Positions 11,948 through 21,131 of a stretch of 64,000 nt of DNA are shown here, in pieces. The DNA comes from Paludibacter propionicigenes WB4 (GTDB lineage Bacteria; Bacteroidota; Bacteroidia; Bacteroidales; Paludibacteraceae), in assembly GCF_000183135.1 (NCBI RefSeq), contig NC_014734.1, positions 186,001 to 250,000 on the forward strand. Reading direction: 5' to 3'. A program made the position numbers and the translations under genes. Every line of letters begins with the position of its first letter. Positions within the stretch are counted from its first letter, which is position 1. The notes beneath the pieces were generated by a model. That model was not told the DNA's origin. It saw nothing but the letters and a program-made list of their open reading frames with translations, and made no database searches.

Positions 11948-13339
11948 TTATATGTTTGCAATTCTTTTAATCTCTTCAATTATAGCTGAAGCAAATGCTT
12001 CTGCTTGTTCTGCTGTTCCGGCTTCAGAGTAAATGCGAATAATAGGCTCTGTATTTGATTTACGTAAATGAACCCAACCCGTAGGAAAATCAATTTTTAC
12101 TCCATCGATATCATTTACTTCAAACTGTTGATACGATTTTTTTATAACAGACAATATTCCATCAACATCTATACTGGGAGTTAATTGAATCTTATTTTTA
12201 GAGATATAATACTCAGGATATGTTTTACGTAGGTCTGATACGGTTGTTTTAGTTTTGGCCAGATTGGTCAGAAACAAAGCAATGCCTACCAAAGCATCAC
12301 GTCCGTAATGGCTGGCAGGGTAGATAATACCACCATTGCCTTCGCCCCCAATAACAGCATTTGTAGCTTTCATTGCTGTAACGACATTCACTTCGCCTAC
12401 AGCCGCAGCAGTATATTTTCCGCCACGTAAATTGGTAACATCGCGTAAAGCACGTGTTGAACTCAGATTGGAAACAGTGTTTCCCGGCATATGTTGAAGC
12501 ACATAATCAGCTACAGATACTAAGGTGTATTCTTCTCCAAACATGCTTCCATCTTCACAGATTATAGCAAGGCGATCAACATCGGGATCTACAACAAATC
12601 CGACGTCTGCTTTGCCTTGTTTCATTAGCGATGATATATCCGTGAGATGTTCAGGCAATGGCTCCGGATTATGAGGAAAATGACCGTTAGGTTCACAGAA
12701 GAGTTTTTCAACTTTCTTTACTCCCAATGCTTCAAGTAATGCGGGAATGATAATACCACCAACAGAGTTTACACAGTCAATGGCAACGCTAAAATTGGCG
12801 GCTTTAATCGCTTCTACGTCTACTAAATCAAGAGCAAGTACACTATCGATGTGTTTTTTGTCGTATGAAGAATCAATAGTGAGTTTTCCTAGCTGATCTA
12901 CATCGGAGAACGTGAAACTTTCATCCAAAGCAATTTTCAATACGTTTTCACCTTCAATGGCATTCAGAAATTCACCTTTCTCGTTTAAAAGCTTTAGTGC
13001 ATTCCATTGTTTCGGATTGTGACTGGCCGTAAGAATGATACCTCCGGCTGCTTTTTCCATGGTCACAGCCAATTCAGTTGTTGGGGTTGTAGCTAATCCG
13101 ATGTTAACCACATCCAGACCCATGCCCAGCAGTGTTCCAACTACTAGTTGATTAACCATTTCGCCAGAGATACGCGCATCTCTTCCAACTACTATTTTGT
13201 TTGAATTTGTTTGTTTAGTTGCCTTGATTTGAGTAGCATAAGCTGCTGTAAATCGAACTATGTCTAAAGGGTTTAATCCATCACCAACCGTTCCGCCGAT
13301 TGTACCGCGAATACCGGAAATTGATTTTATCAAAGTCAT
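11948..13339 (-). CDS. glmM: Phosphoglucosamine mutase (phosphohexomutase family)
   Basis: The enzyme interconverts glucosamine-6-P and glucosamine-1-P on the way to UDP-GlcNAc. The 463-residue protein shows the four family motifs in order: TASHNP with the phosphorylated Ser106, the metal-binding loop DPDVDR (Asp251, 253, 255), the sugar-binding GEGNGG and the C-terminal phosphate-binding RKSNTEPIIRIYSEA. The related PMM/PGM activities share these motifs; glucosamine is preferred because the protein resembles the form found in Bacteroidales. It is followed by a strong terminator. The upstream lipoprotein gene reads in the same direction with a 54-bp gap. Confidence 0.85.
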   Translation of the reverse strand: MTLIKSISGIRGTIGGTVGDGLNPLDIVRFTAAYATQIKATKQTNSNKIVVGRDARISGEMVNQLVVGTLLGMGLDVVNIGLATTPTTELAVTMEKAAGGIILTASHNPKQWNALKLLNEKGEFLNAIEGENVLKIALDESFTFSDVDQLGKLTIDSSYDKKHIDSVLALDLVDVEAIKAANFSVAIDCVNSVGGIIIPALLEALGVKKVEKLFCEPNGHFPHNPEPLPEHLTDISSLMKQGKADVGFVVDPDVDRLAIICEDGSMFGEEYTLVSVADYVLQHMPGNTVSNLSSTRALRDVTNLRGGKYTAAAVGEVNVVTAMKATNAVIGGEGNGGIIYPASHYGRDALVGIALFLTNLAKTKTTVSDLRKTYPEYYISKNKIQLTPSIDVDGILSVIKKSYQQFEVNDIDGVKIDFPTGWVHLRKSNTEPIIRIYSEAGTAEQAEAFASAIIEEIKRIANI

Positions 13340-13393
13340 GCTTTAGTGAGTTATTTTTGTTTATGTGTTTGTTTTCAAAGTTTTAGTGTTCTA

Positions 13394-13942
13394 CTATCTT
13401 TGAATTTTAATTTTTAGATCAAAAGCTTTTGGTGTAACCGTTAATAAGTCCGCGTTGAAACCTATAGAAGATGGTACAATGATTTTAGCTATAGATTCAT
13501 TGCGTTTCATGTACGAAGCAGCTTCATGAAAAGCCTTACAAGAAAGTGTAAGGTCACCATAAGTGAAACTGCTTGGGTCTGCATAATCTATCGTTGACCA
13601 GTTACTTATGGTATCGGAAGCAACGCTCAAAGTGTACTCTTTATAACGTGGCACAACAATATTTTTCAACATCAAAGTATCATTACTGCTCAAATCGCCG
13701 GCATTAACCATGTGGAAATATAAACCACTTTTAGTTAGTACATAGACGTCTCTTCCATTATTGTTCCATGCCGTATTAGCCGGAAACGTAGAAACTACTT
13801 CGATATTATTACGTTTGACATATGCATCAATCAGATTTTTTTCTTCTTTGAGCAACTCAGCGTAAGTCTTTGTGTCACTACAAGATGTTGCCAACAATGA
13901 TGTCAGGAAAGCAAGAAAGAATAGATAAGAAATTCGTTTCAT
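13394..13942 (-). CDS. DUF4827 family lipoprotein
   Basis: A 182-residue secreted lipoprotein: signal peptide (1-20), lipobox LATSC with Cys21, then a soluble domain. It resembles the Bacteroidetes-specific DUF4827 family; the motif TYAELLKEEKNLIDAYVKRN directly after the lipobox is characteristic, and the same stretch occurs in FKBP-like lipoproteins of the phylum. Its function is unknown. It lies between a second lipoprotein with a peptidyl-prolyl isomerase fold and glmM, all on the minus strand. No catalytic residues can be pointed to. Confidence 0.75.
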   Translation of the reverse strand: MKRISYLFFLAFLTSLLATSCSDTKTYAELLKEEKNLIDAYVKRNNIEVVSTFPANTAWNNNGRDVYVLTKSGLYFHMVNAGDLSSNDTLMLKNIVVPRYKEYTLSVASDTISNWSTIDYADPSSFTYGDLTLSCKAFHEAASYMKRNESIAKIIVPSSIGFNADLLTVTPKAFDLKIKIQR

Positions 13943-14072
13943 ATCACTAAATTATTTTTATACAAATATCCGATTAAAAATCGAGAACCAAAAGTTAATA
14001 AAATAAATAAAGATATAAGATATGTAGTTGAGATTTTTTATATTGTAGACAATGCCTACATCGATATAAAAA

Positions 14073-14591
14073 TTAATTCAATACTTTTATCTTATAAATT
14101 ATAGAAGTATATGGTGGAACCAACGGCTTGCGGCCAATCAATCCATATCCCAAATACCAGGGAATAATAAAAGTAGCACTATCGCCTTTGCGCATAAGTT
14201 TTAAGCCTTCTTCAAGCCCCGCTATCACTTCTTTTTTTCCAATTACAAGTTGTTTTGTATCTTCTTCTACAGTTTTACCATTCAATAGCATAAGTTGTCC
14301 GGACAACTTGCAGCTAACTGAATCTCTGAGCAACGGTCCATTACCAGACTTGTAAATTATATACCAAAAACCCGTTTCGTTTTTTTTGAACGCACCTTTC
14401 GTTTTAGCAAACTGTTTCAGCTTCAGATCCTCCTTAGCCGCCAGTCGTTGATTAATTTTAATCAATGATGCATTCACATTGTCTATCTCAACTCCTTTGT
14501 TCGATGGAAGTTGTGGAGCCTGCTTTTTACACGCTGTAAAAAACACACAAGATATTATCAATGCTAAAATTGAACTCAGAAACTTATTCAT
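14073..14591 (-). CDS. FKBP-type peptidyl-prolyl isomerase lipoprotein
   Basis: A 172-residue lipoprotein with a signal peptide and lipobox FFTAC (Cys21), an alpha-helical linker (about 40-75), then an FKBP domain containing VSCKLSGQLMLLNGKTVEED, the VIAGLEEGLKLMRKGDSATFIIP core and the ending PYTSIIYKIKVL. FKBP domains catalyse proline isomerisation and help proteins fold in the envelope. In gliding Bacteroidetes related lipoproteins (GldI) assist secretion; that role is not implied here. The gene is 6 bp from thrA, probably in its transcript. Confidence 0.85.
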   Translation of the reverse strand: MNKFLSSILALIISCVFFTACKKQAPQLPSNKGVEIDNVNASLIKINQRLAAKEDLKLKQFAKTKGAFKKNETGFWYIIYKSGNGPLLRDSVSCKLSGQLMLLNGKTVEEDTKQLVIGKKEVIAGLEEGLKLMRKGDSATFIIPWYLGYGLIGRKPLVPPYTSIIYKIKVLN

Positions 14592-14597
14592 GCCGTA

Positions 14598-17033
14598 TTA
14601 TCGTATATTGGCAATACTCATGATATCAGAAAACACTCCGGCAGCTGTTACACCGGCTCCAGCACCGTAGCCTTTTATCATCATTGGAAACTCGTTGTAG
14701 CGTTCTGTTGTTATCAAAATAATATTGTTGCTGCCTTGCAAATCATAGAAAGGATGCATATTATCAACTTCCTGTAGACCAACTTTACAGTTACCTTTTT
14801 CCATCGTAGCTACAAATCGCCAACGTTTATTTTGAGCGGCCAGCGTTTGTCGTTTAGATTCAAACTCACCATCAAGTTCTGGTACACTTTTCCAAAAGTC
14901 TTCCAAATTTCCGGAGAGGTATTTATCCGGGATAAATAAATTTTTCAGAACATCAGCTTGCTCAACTTTATATCCGGCTTCGCGGGCCAGGATAACCAGT
15001 TTCCGAATCACATCTTTTCCACTTAAGTCAATGCGGGGATCTGGTTCAGCAAACCCAGCTTCTTTGGCCATTAAGATGGCTTTACTCAATGGGACTTCGC
15101 TGCTTAATGTGTTGAATATGAAATTCAAAGTCCCTGAAAGTACAGCTTCCAACTTAAGAATATGATCACCGCTGTTGATTAGATTGTTCATCGTGTTGAT
15201 GATAGGTAAACCCGCCCCAACATTTGTTTCGAACAGGAATTTTACACCACGTCGACGAGCAGTTTCTTTCAGATTTGAATAATTTTCAAAAGCAGAAGAT
15301 GCTGCAATTTTATTGGCAGTAACTACCGATATGTTGTTTTCGAGGAGAATCTGATACAGTTCCGAGATGTCATTGTTAGCAGTACAATCGACAAACACAG
15401 AGTTGAAAATGTTCATATTGACTATTTCCTGACCAATAAGTTTCGGACTAGCATCTACGCCTTTCGACAATAATTCGTTTTTGAAATTTTCAAGATTAAT
15501 TCCATCCCGATTAAAAAGCATTTTTTTGCTGGATGCTATCCCTACAACATTCAGTTTAAGTCCGTTTTGCGACATAAGCTTTTGTTGTTGTTTTTTGATT
15601 TGATCGAGCAAGCTGCTGCCTACTGTGCCAATTCCAACAACAAATATATTGAGTACCTGATATTCAGACAAGAAGAATGAATCGTGAATTACGTTCAATG
15701 CCTTGCGTAACGATTTACGATCGGTGACAAATGAAATGTTAGTTTCAGATGCTCCCTGAGCACAAGCTACTACATTTATACCATTCCGTCCCAGCGTTCC
15801 AAAGAGTTTTCCGGCAATACCTGGAGTCCGTTTCATATTATCTCCAACAATAGCAACTGTAGCTAAATCATCCTCAGAGAAGATTTCATTGATTTCTCCC
15901 TGAGCAATTTCATAAGCAAACTCTTTTCTTAAGACCTCAACAGCCAGCGTACTGTCAGCATTGCGCACTCCGATAGAGGTGGTGTTTTCAGACGAAGCCT
16001 GCGAAACAAGGAATACGCTGATGCCGTTTTTAGCCAAAACACGGAAAATCCGGTAGTTTACACCGATAACACCTACCATACCAAGTCCCTGTACTGTAAT
16101 CAGCGAAGTGTCATTAATAGACGAAATTCCTTTAATGGCTTTGCCAATTTCACCTGTTTTCTCACGGGAGATATAGGTTCCTTCTGCTTCAGGATTGAAG
16201 GTGTTTTTTATTTTTACGGGAATATTTTGATGAAAAACAGGGAAAATTGTAGGAGGATAAATTACCTTAGCTCCAAAGTTACAAAGTTCCATAGCTTCTA
16301 TGAAACTCAGTTTTTCAATTACATAAGCATTATTTATGATACGTGGATCGGCAGTCATAAAACCATCCACATCACTCCAGATTTCGAGGATGGATGCTTT
16401 GAGAGCAGAAGCAATAATGGCTGCTGTATAGTCGGAGCCACCCCGGCCTAAATTAGTGATAAAGTTGGTATTAGCATCGGTAGAAATGAAACCTCCGCAA
16501 ACAGAAATTTCATGTAAATTGCTGAATGTTTCACCTATCAGTACGTTTGTCTTTTCGAAATCGACAATGTGCTTATCAAACTGATTTTCAGTTTTTACGA
16601 ACTCTTTAGAGTCGAAATGAACAGCTCCTTCGATGGCATGCGTTACAATTATGGACGAAATAGATTCGCCATAACTAACTATAGTATCAATAATCTTGGT
16701 GGAAATATCTTTAATAAGATAAACTCCGCGAAAGATATTGGATAAGTCGACAAATTGTAATTTTATCAGATTAACGACCTCTTCTTTTTTGCTTTCAGGA
16801 ATAACGCCCTCAATAACTTCTAAATGGCGCGTAAGCATTTGATCGTATTCCGTAAGATAAGATTTATCACCATCGCAAGCTAATTTTGCAACTTTATAAA
16901 GTTGATCCGTCACGCCCGAAAGAGCAGAAACAACTACAATTACAGGCTCACTCTGTGCCTCAACAATTTTCTTTACACTTAGAATTCCTTTGACCGAACC
17001 TACGGATGTTCCGCCGAATTTTAATACTTTCAT
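14598..17033 (-). CDS. thrA: Bifunctional aspartokinase / homoserine dehydrogenase
   Basis: This fused enzyme catalyses the first and third steps from aspartate to homoserine, the precursor of threonine and methionine. The N-terminal kinase begins MKVLKFGGTSVGS and has the GRGGSDYTAAI substrate motif; two ACT-like regulatory domains follow (about 310-450), where threonine normally acts; the C-terminal dehydrogenase (from about 465) has the NAD-binding VVGIGTVGSS and the LSGTLNFIFNTLSS motif. At 811 residues the length is typical of ThrA-type fusions. It precedes the FKBP gene on the same strand. No thrB or thrC is adjacent. metA, which uses homoserine, lies 41 kb away in the window. Confidence 0.95.
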   Translation of the reverse strand: MKVLKFGGTSVGSVKGILSVKKIVEAQSEPVIVVVSALSGVTDQLYKVAKLACDGDKSYLTEYDQMLTRHLEVIEGVIPESKKEEVVNLIKLQFVDLSNIFRGVYLIKDISTKIIDTIVSYGESISSIIVTHAIEGAVHFDSKEFVKTENQFDKHIVDFEKTNVLIGETFSNLHEISVCGGFISTDANTNFITNLGRGGSDYTAAIIASALKASILEIWSDVDGFMTADPRIINNAYVIEKLSFIEAMELCNFGAKVIYPPTIFPVFHQNIPVKIKNTFNPEAEGTYISREKTGEIGKAIKGISSINDTSLITVQGLGMVGVIGVNYRIFRVLAKNGISVFLVSQASSENTTSIGVRNADSTLAVEVLRKEFAYEIAQGEINEIFSEDDLATVAIVGDNMKRTPGIAGKLFGTLGRNGINVVACAQGASETNISFVTDRKSLRKALNVIHDSFFLSEYQVLNIFVVGIGTVGSSLLDQIKKQQQKLMSQNGLKLNVVGIASSKKMLFNRDGINLENFKNELLSKGVDASPKLIGQEIVNMNIFNSVFVDCTANNDISELYQILLENNISVVTANKIAASSAFENYSNLKETARRRGVKFLFETNVGAGLPIINTMNNLINSGDHILKLEAVLSGTLNFIFNTLSSEVPLSKAILMAKEAGFAEPDPRIDLSGKDVIRKLVILAREAGYKVEQADVLKNLFIPDKYLSGNLEDFWKSVPELDGEFESKRQTLAAQNKRWRFVATMEKGNCKVGLQEVDNMHPFYDLQGSNNIILITTERYNEFPMMIKGYGAGAGVTAAGVFSDIMSIANIR

Positions 17034-17076
17034 CGTTACGAGTAATGTTAAATTTATCTTATCCTTTTACAGCACG

Positions 17077-17084
17077 CAAAATTA
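17077..17084 (-). promoter_or_regulatory. Candidate -7 element of thrA
   Basis: On the minus strand TAATTTTG fits TAnnTTTG, 44 bp before the thrA start. No good -33 box is seen and no leader peptide with repeated Thr or Ile codons was found. Confidence 0.4.
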
Positions 17085-17134
17085 GCAATTTTAGTCGATT
17101 AATTAGTGCTTTTCCCCAATTTTAGAAGAAAGTG

Positions 17135-17165
17135 TTGCATCTTTCCAAAAATTGAACTACTTTTG
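17135..17165 (+). promoter_or_regulatory. Promoter of tRNA-Arg
   Basis: TTG (17135-17137), 20-bp spacer, TACTTTTG (17158-17165), 28 bp before the tRNA. Confidence 0.65.
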
Positions 17166-17193
17166 CAGCGCTTTAGAAATGAAAGCAAGGATT

Positions 17194-17267
<74 letters not shown>

Positions 17268-17270
17268 CGA

Positions 17271-17310
17271 AAAAACCGTTTTGAATCTTTTGATTCAAAA
17301 CGGTTTTTTT
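17271..17310 (+). terminator. Terminator of tRNA-Arg
   Basis: AACCGTTTTGAATC pairs perfectly with GATTCAAAACGGTT over a TTTT loop, flanked by an A-run and a T-run, so it may work in both directions. It starts 4 bases after the tRNA. Confidence 0.9.
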
Positions 17311-17370
17311 ATTATCTGATTTTTTGCTATTATTCTTCTGAAATTTTGCTTGTTATTAAAAAGAAGCTTG

Positions 17371-17397
17371 TATTTTTGTTGTAAAATAATTTTACAA
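17371..17397 (+). promoter_or_regulatory. Promoter and operator-like dyad of the sigma-54 activator gene
   Basis: TATTTTTG (17371-17378) fits the -7 box, with TTG/TTTG 18-22 bp upstream. Directly after it TTGTAAAATAATTTTACAA (17379-17397) is a dyad of the form TGTAAA-N5-TTTACA that touches the ATG. The same arrangement occurs upstream of the export operon at 28768-28786, so it is a candidate site for self-regulation. Confidence 0.6.
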
Positions 17398-18761
17398 TGA
17401 AAAAGGGTTGTATACTGGTTGTCGATGACAATAAAAATGTGCTAAGTGCTTTGCGGATATTGCTTGAAAGCTATTTCCAGAAAGTGATTTTACTGAACTC
17501 TCCCAATACACTGGTTTCCCAGTTGAATGATAATCGCCCGGATGTGATTTTGCTTGATATGAATTTTTCTGCCGGTATCAATTCCGGAAATGAAGGATTA
17601 TACTGGTTGTCGGAAATTAAAAAGTTTGATGCCGAACTTCCCGTTGTCCTGTTTACTGCTTATGCTGATATTGATTTAGCGGTAAGTGCGTTGAAACAAG
17701 GAGCCAGCGATTTTGTAGTAAAACCCTGGGATAATGCAAAATTAGTTGCAACTCTCCAATCGGCCTATTCCCTTCGTCAGTCGCGTAAAGAAGTAAAGCA
17801 GTTGCGCGAGAAACAAACGGTTATTAATCGGGAATTAAACAGGGATAAAGCTTTCTGTTGGGGACAATCCGAGACTATGCGGGAGCTTCGTAGCTTACTA
17901 AGCAAGGTTGCTAAAACAGATGCCAGTATTCTCATTACCGGTGAAAATGGAACCGGAAAGGAAGTGATTGCCCGCGAGATTCATCGCTTGTCGGTGCGTA
18001 GTGAAGAGGTTTTGGTAACTGTTGATATGGGAGCCGTAAGCGAAACTTTGTTTGAAAGCGAGTTGTTTGGGCACGTAAAAGGTTCTTTTACCGATGCCCG
18101 TACCGACAGAGCCGGAAAGTTTGAAGCCGCCGATGGGGGAACACTTTTTCTGGATGAAATTGGAAATTTGAACTATGCATTACAGGCTAAATTGCTGAGT
18201 GTAATCCAATCCCGGCAAGTGGTTAGGGTGGGGGATAACAAACCGATTCCGGTGGATATCCGGCTGATTTGTGCCACTAACCGCAATTTGGAGCAATCGG
18301 TACTAAACGGTGAGTTTCGCGAAGATCTGCTTTATCGGGTTAATACGATACATCTGGAAGTTCCGGCACTGCGCGATCGATCTGAAGATATTCCTGAACT
18401 GGCAGAGTTTTTCCTTCTGAAATATAGCGGCAAATATGATAAAAAAGGCTTGACACTGAGTAAAAATGCGATTCAAAAATTGAAAGAATATGCCTGGCCG
18501 GGTAATGTGCGTGAATTACAACATGCCATGGAGAAAGCCGTGATACTTTGTGACGGAACAGAATTGCAGGCAGACGATTTTTACCTACGGAAGCAGGAAA
18601 AGAAGAGCCCAAAGCTGGCAAATATGAGCCTTGAAGATGCCGAAAAGATGCTGATAGAGAATTCTATTGTAAAAAACAACGGAAATATGTCGGCTGTTGC
18701 CATCGAACTGGGCATTACCCGCCCTACGCTCTACAGTAAAATAAAAAAATACGATTTGTAA
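17397..18761 (+). CDS. NtrC-family sigma-54-dependent response regulator
   Basis: A 454-residue transcription activator. The receiver domain (1-125) has the acidic pair Asp10-Asp11, phosphorylation site Asp54 and Lys109. The AAA+ domain has Walker [10 protein letters not shown] (181-189), the sigma-54 contact loop GSFTDA (229-234, GAFTGA in most family members) and Walker B LFLDEIGN (250-257). A Fis-type helix-turn-helix ends the protein ([22 protein letters not shown]). It should open sigma-54 promoters after phosphorylation by the kinase encoded 7 bp downstream. The likely target is the convergent export operon, which has a matching dyad and a -24-like box. Confidence 0.93.
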   Translation: MKKGCILVVDDNKNVLSALRILLESYFQKVILLNSPNTLVSQLNDNRPDVILLDMNFSAGINSGNEGLYWLSEIKKFDAELPVVLFTAYADIDLAVSALKQGASDFVVKPWDNAKLVATLQSAYSLRQSRKEVKQLREKQTVINRELNRDKAFCWGQSETMRELRSLLSKVAKTDASILITGENGTGKEVIAREIHRLSVRSEEVLVTVDMGAVSETLFESELFGHVKGSFTDARTDRAGKFEAADGGTLFLDEIGNLNYALQAKLLSVIQSRQVVRVGDNKPIPVDIRLICATNRNLEQSVLNGEFREDLLYRVNTIHLEVPALRDRSEDIPELAEFFLLKYSGKYDKKGLTLSKNAIQKLKEYAWPGNVRELQHAMEKAVILCDGTELQADDFYLRKQEKKSPKLANMSLEDAEKMLIENSIVKNNGNMSAVAIELGITRPTLYSKIKKYDL

Positions 18762-18768
18762 AAGTATT

Positions 18769-20103
18769 ATGTTTAAATCTATTCAATACAGACTTCTTAC
18801 GTTTACTGTTTTGTTGATGCTTGCGGTGGCGGCCTTGACTTATTTCACGGTAAGAGGGGAAGTGTCATTTGCCATTATAAGTGGAATAGCTACCATTATT
18901 TGCTTGTACAACATGCATCAACATTATAAAAAGTTCAACAGCAATGTGCTTTTCTTGCTTAATGCGTTGGATAATGGGGATTATTCATTCCATTTTTCGG
19001 AGGATAAATTGTCGCGACGGGAAAAGGAGCTGAACGTGATGCTAAATCGTATTAAGGAAATCTTGGTTGGTGCACGCAAGGAGGTGGTGGAAAATGAAAA
19101 GTTCCTGAGCTTAATTATTGAAAGTGTATCTACGGGGATTATCATTATGGACGAAAAAGGGCATGTGCAAACGGTGAATCAATCGGCACTGGACCTGATG
19201 GGTTTACCGGTCTTTACACATATCAATCAGCTAAGCAATGTCAATGAAGCTTTTCCGGATTTGTTTCGGAATCTACGGGTGGGCGATAATCCCCGCATTG
19301 AGGTGAGCAATGAGCGTGAGGAAATGCAGGTGAGTCTGAGCTTATCGGAAATTGTCATTAAACGCGGACGGATGAAAGTAATTACGCTCAACAATATTGG
19401 CAATGAGCTGGAAGCAAAAGAAATGGAGTCGTGGATCAGGCTGATACGGGTGATGACGCACGAAATTATGAACTCCATTGCGCCTATTACTTCGTTGAGT
19501 GAGACTTTACTTACATTGCATAATATGCCGGAGAACGATTCATCGGAAGAAGATTTACGGTTGAACACCATCGAGGCTTTCGAAACGATTCATTCCACGG
19601 CCAAAGGCTTGTTGTCGTTTGTGGATTCGTACCGTAAATTTACGGCCATTCCCAAACCAAACATTCGATCTTTTGAGGTAAAACCGCTGATAGATAAAAT
19701 TCTTCATTTGGAAGAAAAATGTATCAACGAAAAGAATATTCAGGTAGAACTGCGGGAGGCCGACGAACATACCGAATGGCTGGCTGACGAAAAACTGATT
19801 ACGCAAGTGCTGGTAAATCTGGTGAAAAATGCTGTGGAGGCTATTACTGATACCGAACTTAAAAGGATACGCATCAGCATAAATCGCCTAGCTGACGGGA
19901 AGGTACAGGTGGAAGTGAGTAACACCGGCAACCCAATTCCAAAGGAAGTGCTTCCACATATTTTTATCCCGTTTTTTACCACCAAAGACTCCGGAACCGG
20001 TATTGGTTTGAGTATCTCACGCTATATTATGCGTTTGCATGGTGGTAAGTTAACTCATACCACTTCAGCCGAAGGATGGACGGTGTTTACTGTGATGAGT
20101 TGA
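18769..20103 (+). CDS. Membrane sensor histidine kinase, partner of the sigma-54 activator
   Basis: A 444-residue kinase: two N-terminal membrane helices (about 9-27 and 32-48) with almost no periplasmic loop, a HAMP-like linker, a PAS-like domain (about 110-205, IIESVSTGIIIMDEKGHVQTVN), a phosphoacceptor region with His231 in MTHEIMNSIAP, and an HATPase domain with NLVKNAVEAI (N box) and GTGIGLSIS (G box). The lack of an external loop suggests that it senses membrane or cytoplasmic signals. It lies 7 bp after the regulator gene, forming a two-gene unit. Confidence 0.92.
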   Translation: MFKSIQYRLLTFTVLLMLAVAALTYFTVRGEVSFAIISGIATIICLYNMHQHYKKFNSNVLFLLNALDNGDYSFHFSEDKLSRREKELNVMLNRIKEILVGARKEVVENEKFLSLIIESVSTGIIIMDEKGHVQTVNQSALDLMGLPVFTHINQLSNVNEAFPDLFRNLRVGDNPRIEVSNEREEMQVSLSLSEIVIKRGRMKVITLNNIGNELEAKEMESWIRLIRVMTHEIMNSIAPITSLSETLLTLHNMPENDSSEEDLRLNTIEAFETIHSTAKGLLSFVDSYRKFTAIPKPNIRSFEVKPLIDKILHLEEKCINEKNIQVELREADEHTEWLADEKLITQVLVNLVKNAVEAITDTELKRIRISINRLADGKVQVEVSNTGNPIPKEVLPHIFIPFFTTKDSGTGIGLSISRYIMRLHGGKLTHTTSAEGWTVFTVMS

Positions 20104-20316
20104 CGGTTGATCACTAATTAGCGATATTTAGTCGCTTCGGAGTGGCCTCAGATCGCAACTTAATCTAAATAATAGATAGAGTAAAACCGCAGAAATCGTA
20201 AATACCCAACGTAAATGTATTTGGCAAAGAAGATTATTATTCGGATGTTGAACCGAAGTAATTCATTTTATTTTGAGTTTTACTATTTCTGCGGTTATAT
20301 TTTAAAAGCGCAGAGT

Positions 20317-20997
20317 TTACATCTTGCTTTCCACTTCCGACACAATCTGACCATCGAACAGGTTGATGACCCGGTGTGCAAAGGTAGAATCGTGTTGCGA
20401 GTGTGTCACCATCACGATGGTAGTTCCTTCTTTATTTAGCTCGGACAGCAGGCTCATCACATCTTTTCCGTTTTTCGAATCCAGATTTCCGGTCGGCTCA
20501 TCGGCCAAAATCAGTTTTGGGTTAGCCACCACTGCCCGGGCAATGGCCACACGCTGTTGCTGTCCACCGGAGAGTTGATTTGGAAAATGCTTGGCACGGT
20601 GACTGATGTTCATACGTTTCAAAGCCTCTTCCACGCGTTGTTTACGTTCCGATGCCTTTACTTTCAGGTAAACCAGAGGTAGTTCCACATTTTCATATAC
20701 ATTCATTTCTTCAATCAGGTTAAAGCTCTGAAATACGAACCCGATATTGCCTTTACGCATGTCGGTACGCTGTTTCTCTTTCAAATGTCCCACTTCGGTG
20801 TCGGCCAAAAAGTATTCGCCCGAAGTCGGGTTGTCTAATAGTCCAAGGATGTTCAGCAGGGTTGATTTCCCGCATCCCGAGGGTCCCATAATGGCAATAA
20901 ATTCACCTTCGGCTACGTGTAATGAAACTCCGTTCAATGCCACTGTTTCAATTTCTTCCGTGCGGAAGCTCTTTTGTAAATCATTAATCTTTATCAT
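20317..20997 (-). CDS. ABC transporter ATPase, MacB/LolD type
   Basis: A 226-residue nucleotide-binding subunit with Walker [10 protein letters not shown] (38-46), Q loop FQSFN, signature [14 protein letters not shown], Walker [13 protein letters not shown] and H-loop VTHSQHD. It belongs to the family that drives MacB- and LolD-type mechanotransmission transporters. It is the last gene of the operon tolC-like, hlyD-like, two permeases, ATPase, all on the minus strand. The ATPase and permease are separate proteins, unlike E. coli MacB. Confidence 0.93.
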   Translation of the reverse strand: MIKINDLQKSFRTEEIETVALNGVSLHVAEGEFIAIMGPSGCGKSTLLNILGLLDNPTSGEYFLADTEVGHLKEKQRTDMRKGNIGFVFQSFNLIEEMNVYENVELPLVYLKVKASERKQRVEEALKRMNISHRAKHFPNQLSGGQQQRVAIARAVVANPKLILADEPTGNLDSKNGKDVMSLLSELNKEGTTIVMVTHSQHDSTFAHRVINLFDGQIVSEVESKM

Positions 20998-21012
20998 AAT
21001 GTTTCGAATTTC

Positions 21013-21131
21013 AGCCCCCTAAATCCCCCCAAGGGGGACTTTTGACGAGCAAGTTGTTATTGTTATATATAATTTTTGTTCAGTTAGATTTTTTTCTTTA
21101 ACTCCCCCTTCGGGGGAGTTAGGGGGCTTTA
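21013..21131. repeat. Inverted GC-rich repeat pair between permease and ATPase genes
   Basis: Two arms, about 21015-21043 and 21100-21129, built on CCCCCTAAATCCCCCC...GGGGG and CTCCCCCTTCGGGGGAG, are inverted with respect to each other, and each is itself a hairpin. The second arm runs up to the permease stop codon. The region is about 130 bp inside the operon. Confidence 0.65.

Noticed and set aside
20185-20296. 12-bp inverted repeat AACCGCAGAAAT/ATTTCTGCGGTT between kinase and ATPase genes
   Set aside because: The arms are 88 bp apart without a T-run; it may help end convergent transcripts, but the evidence is too weak to annotate.
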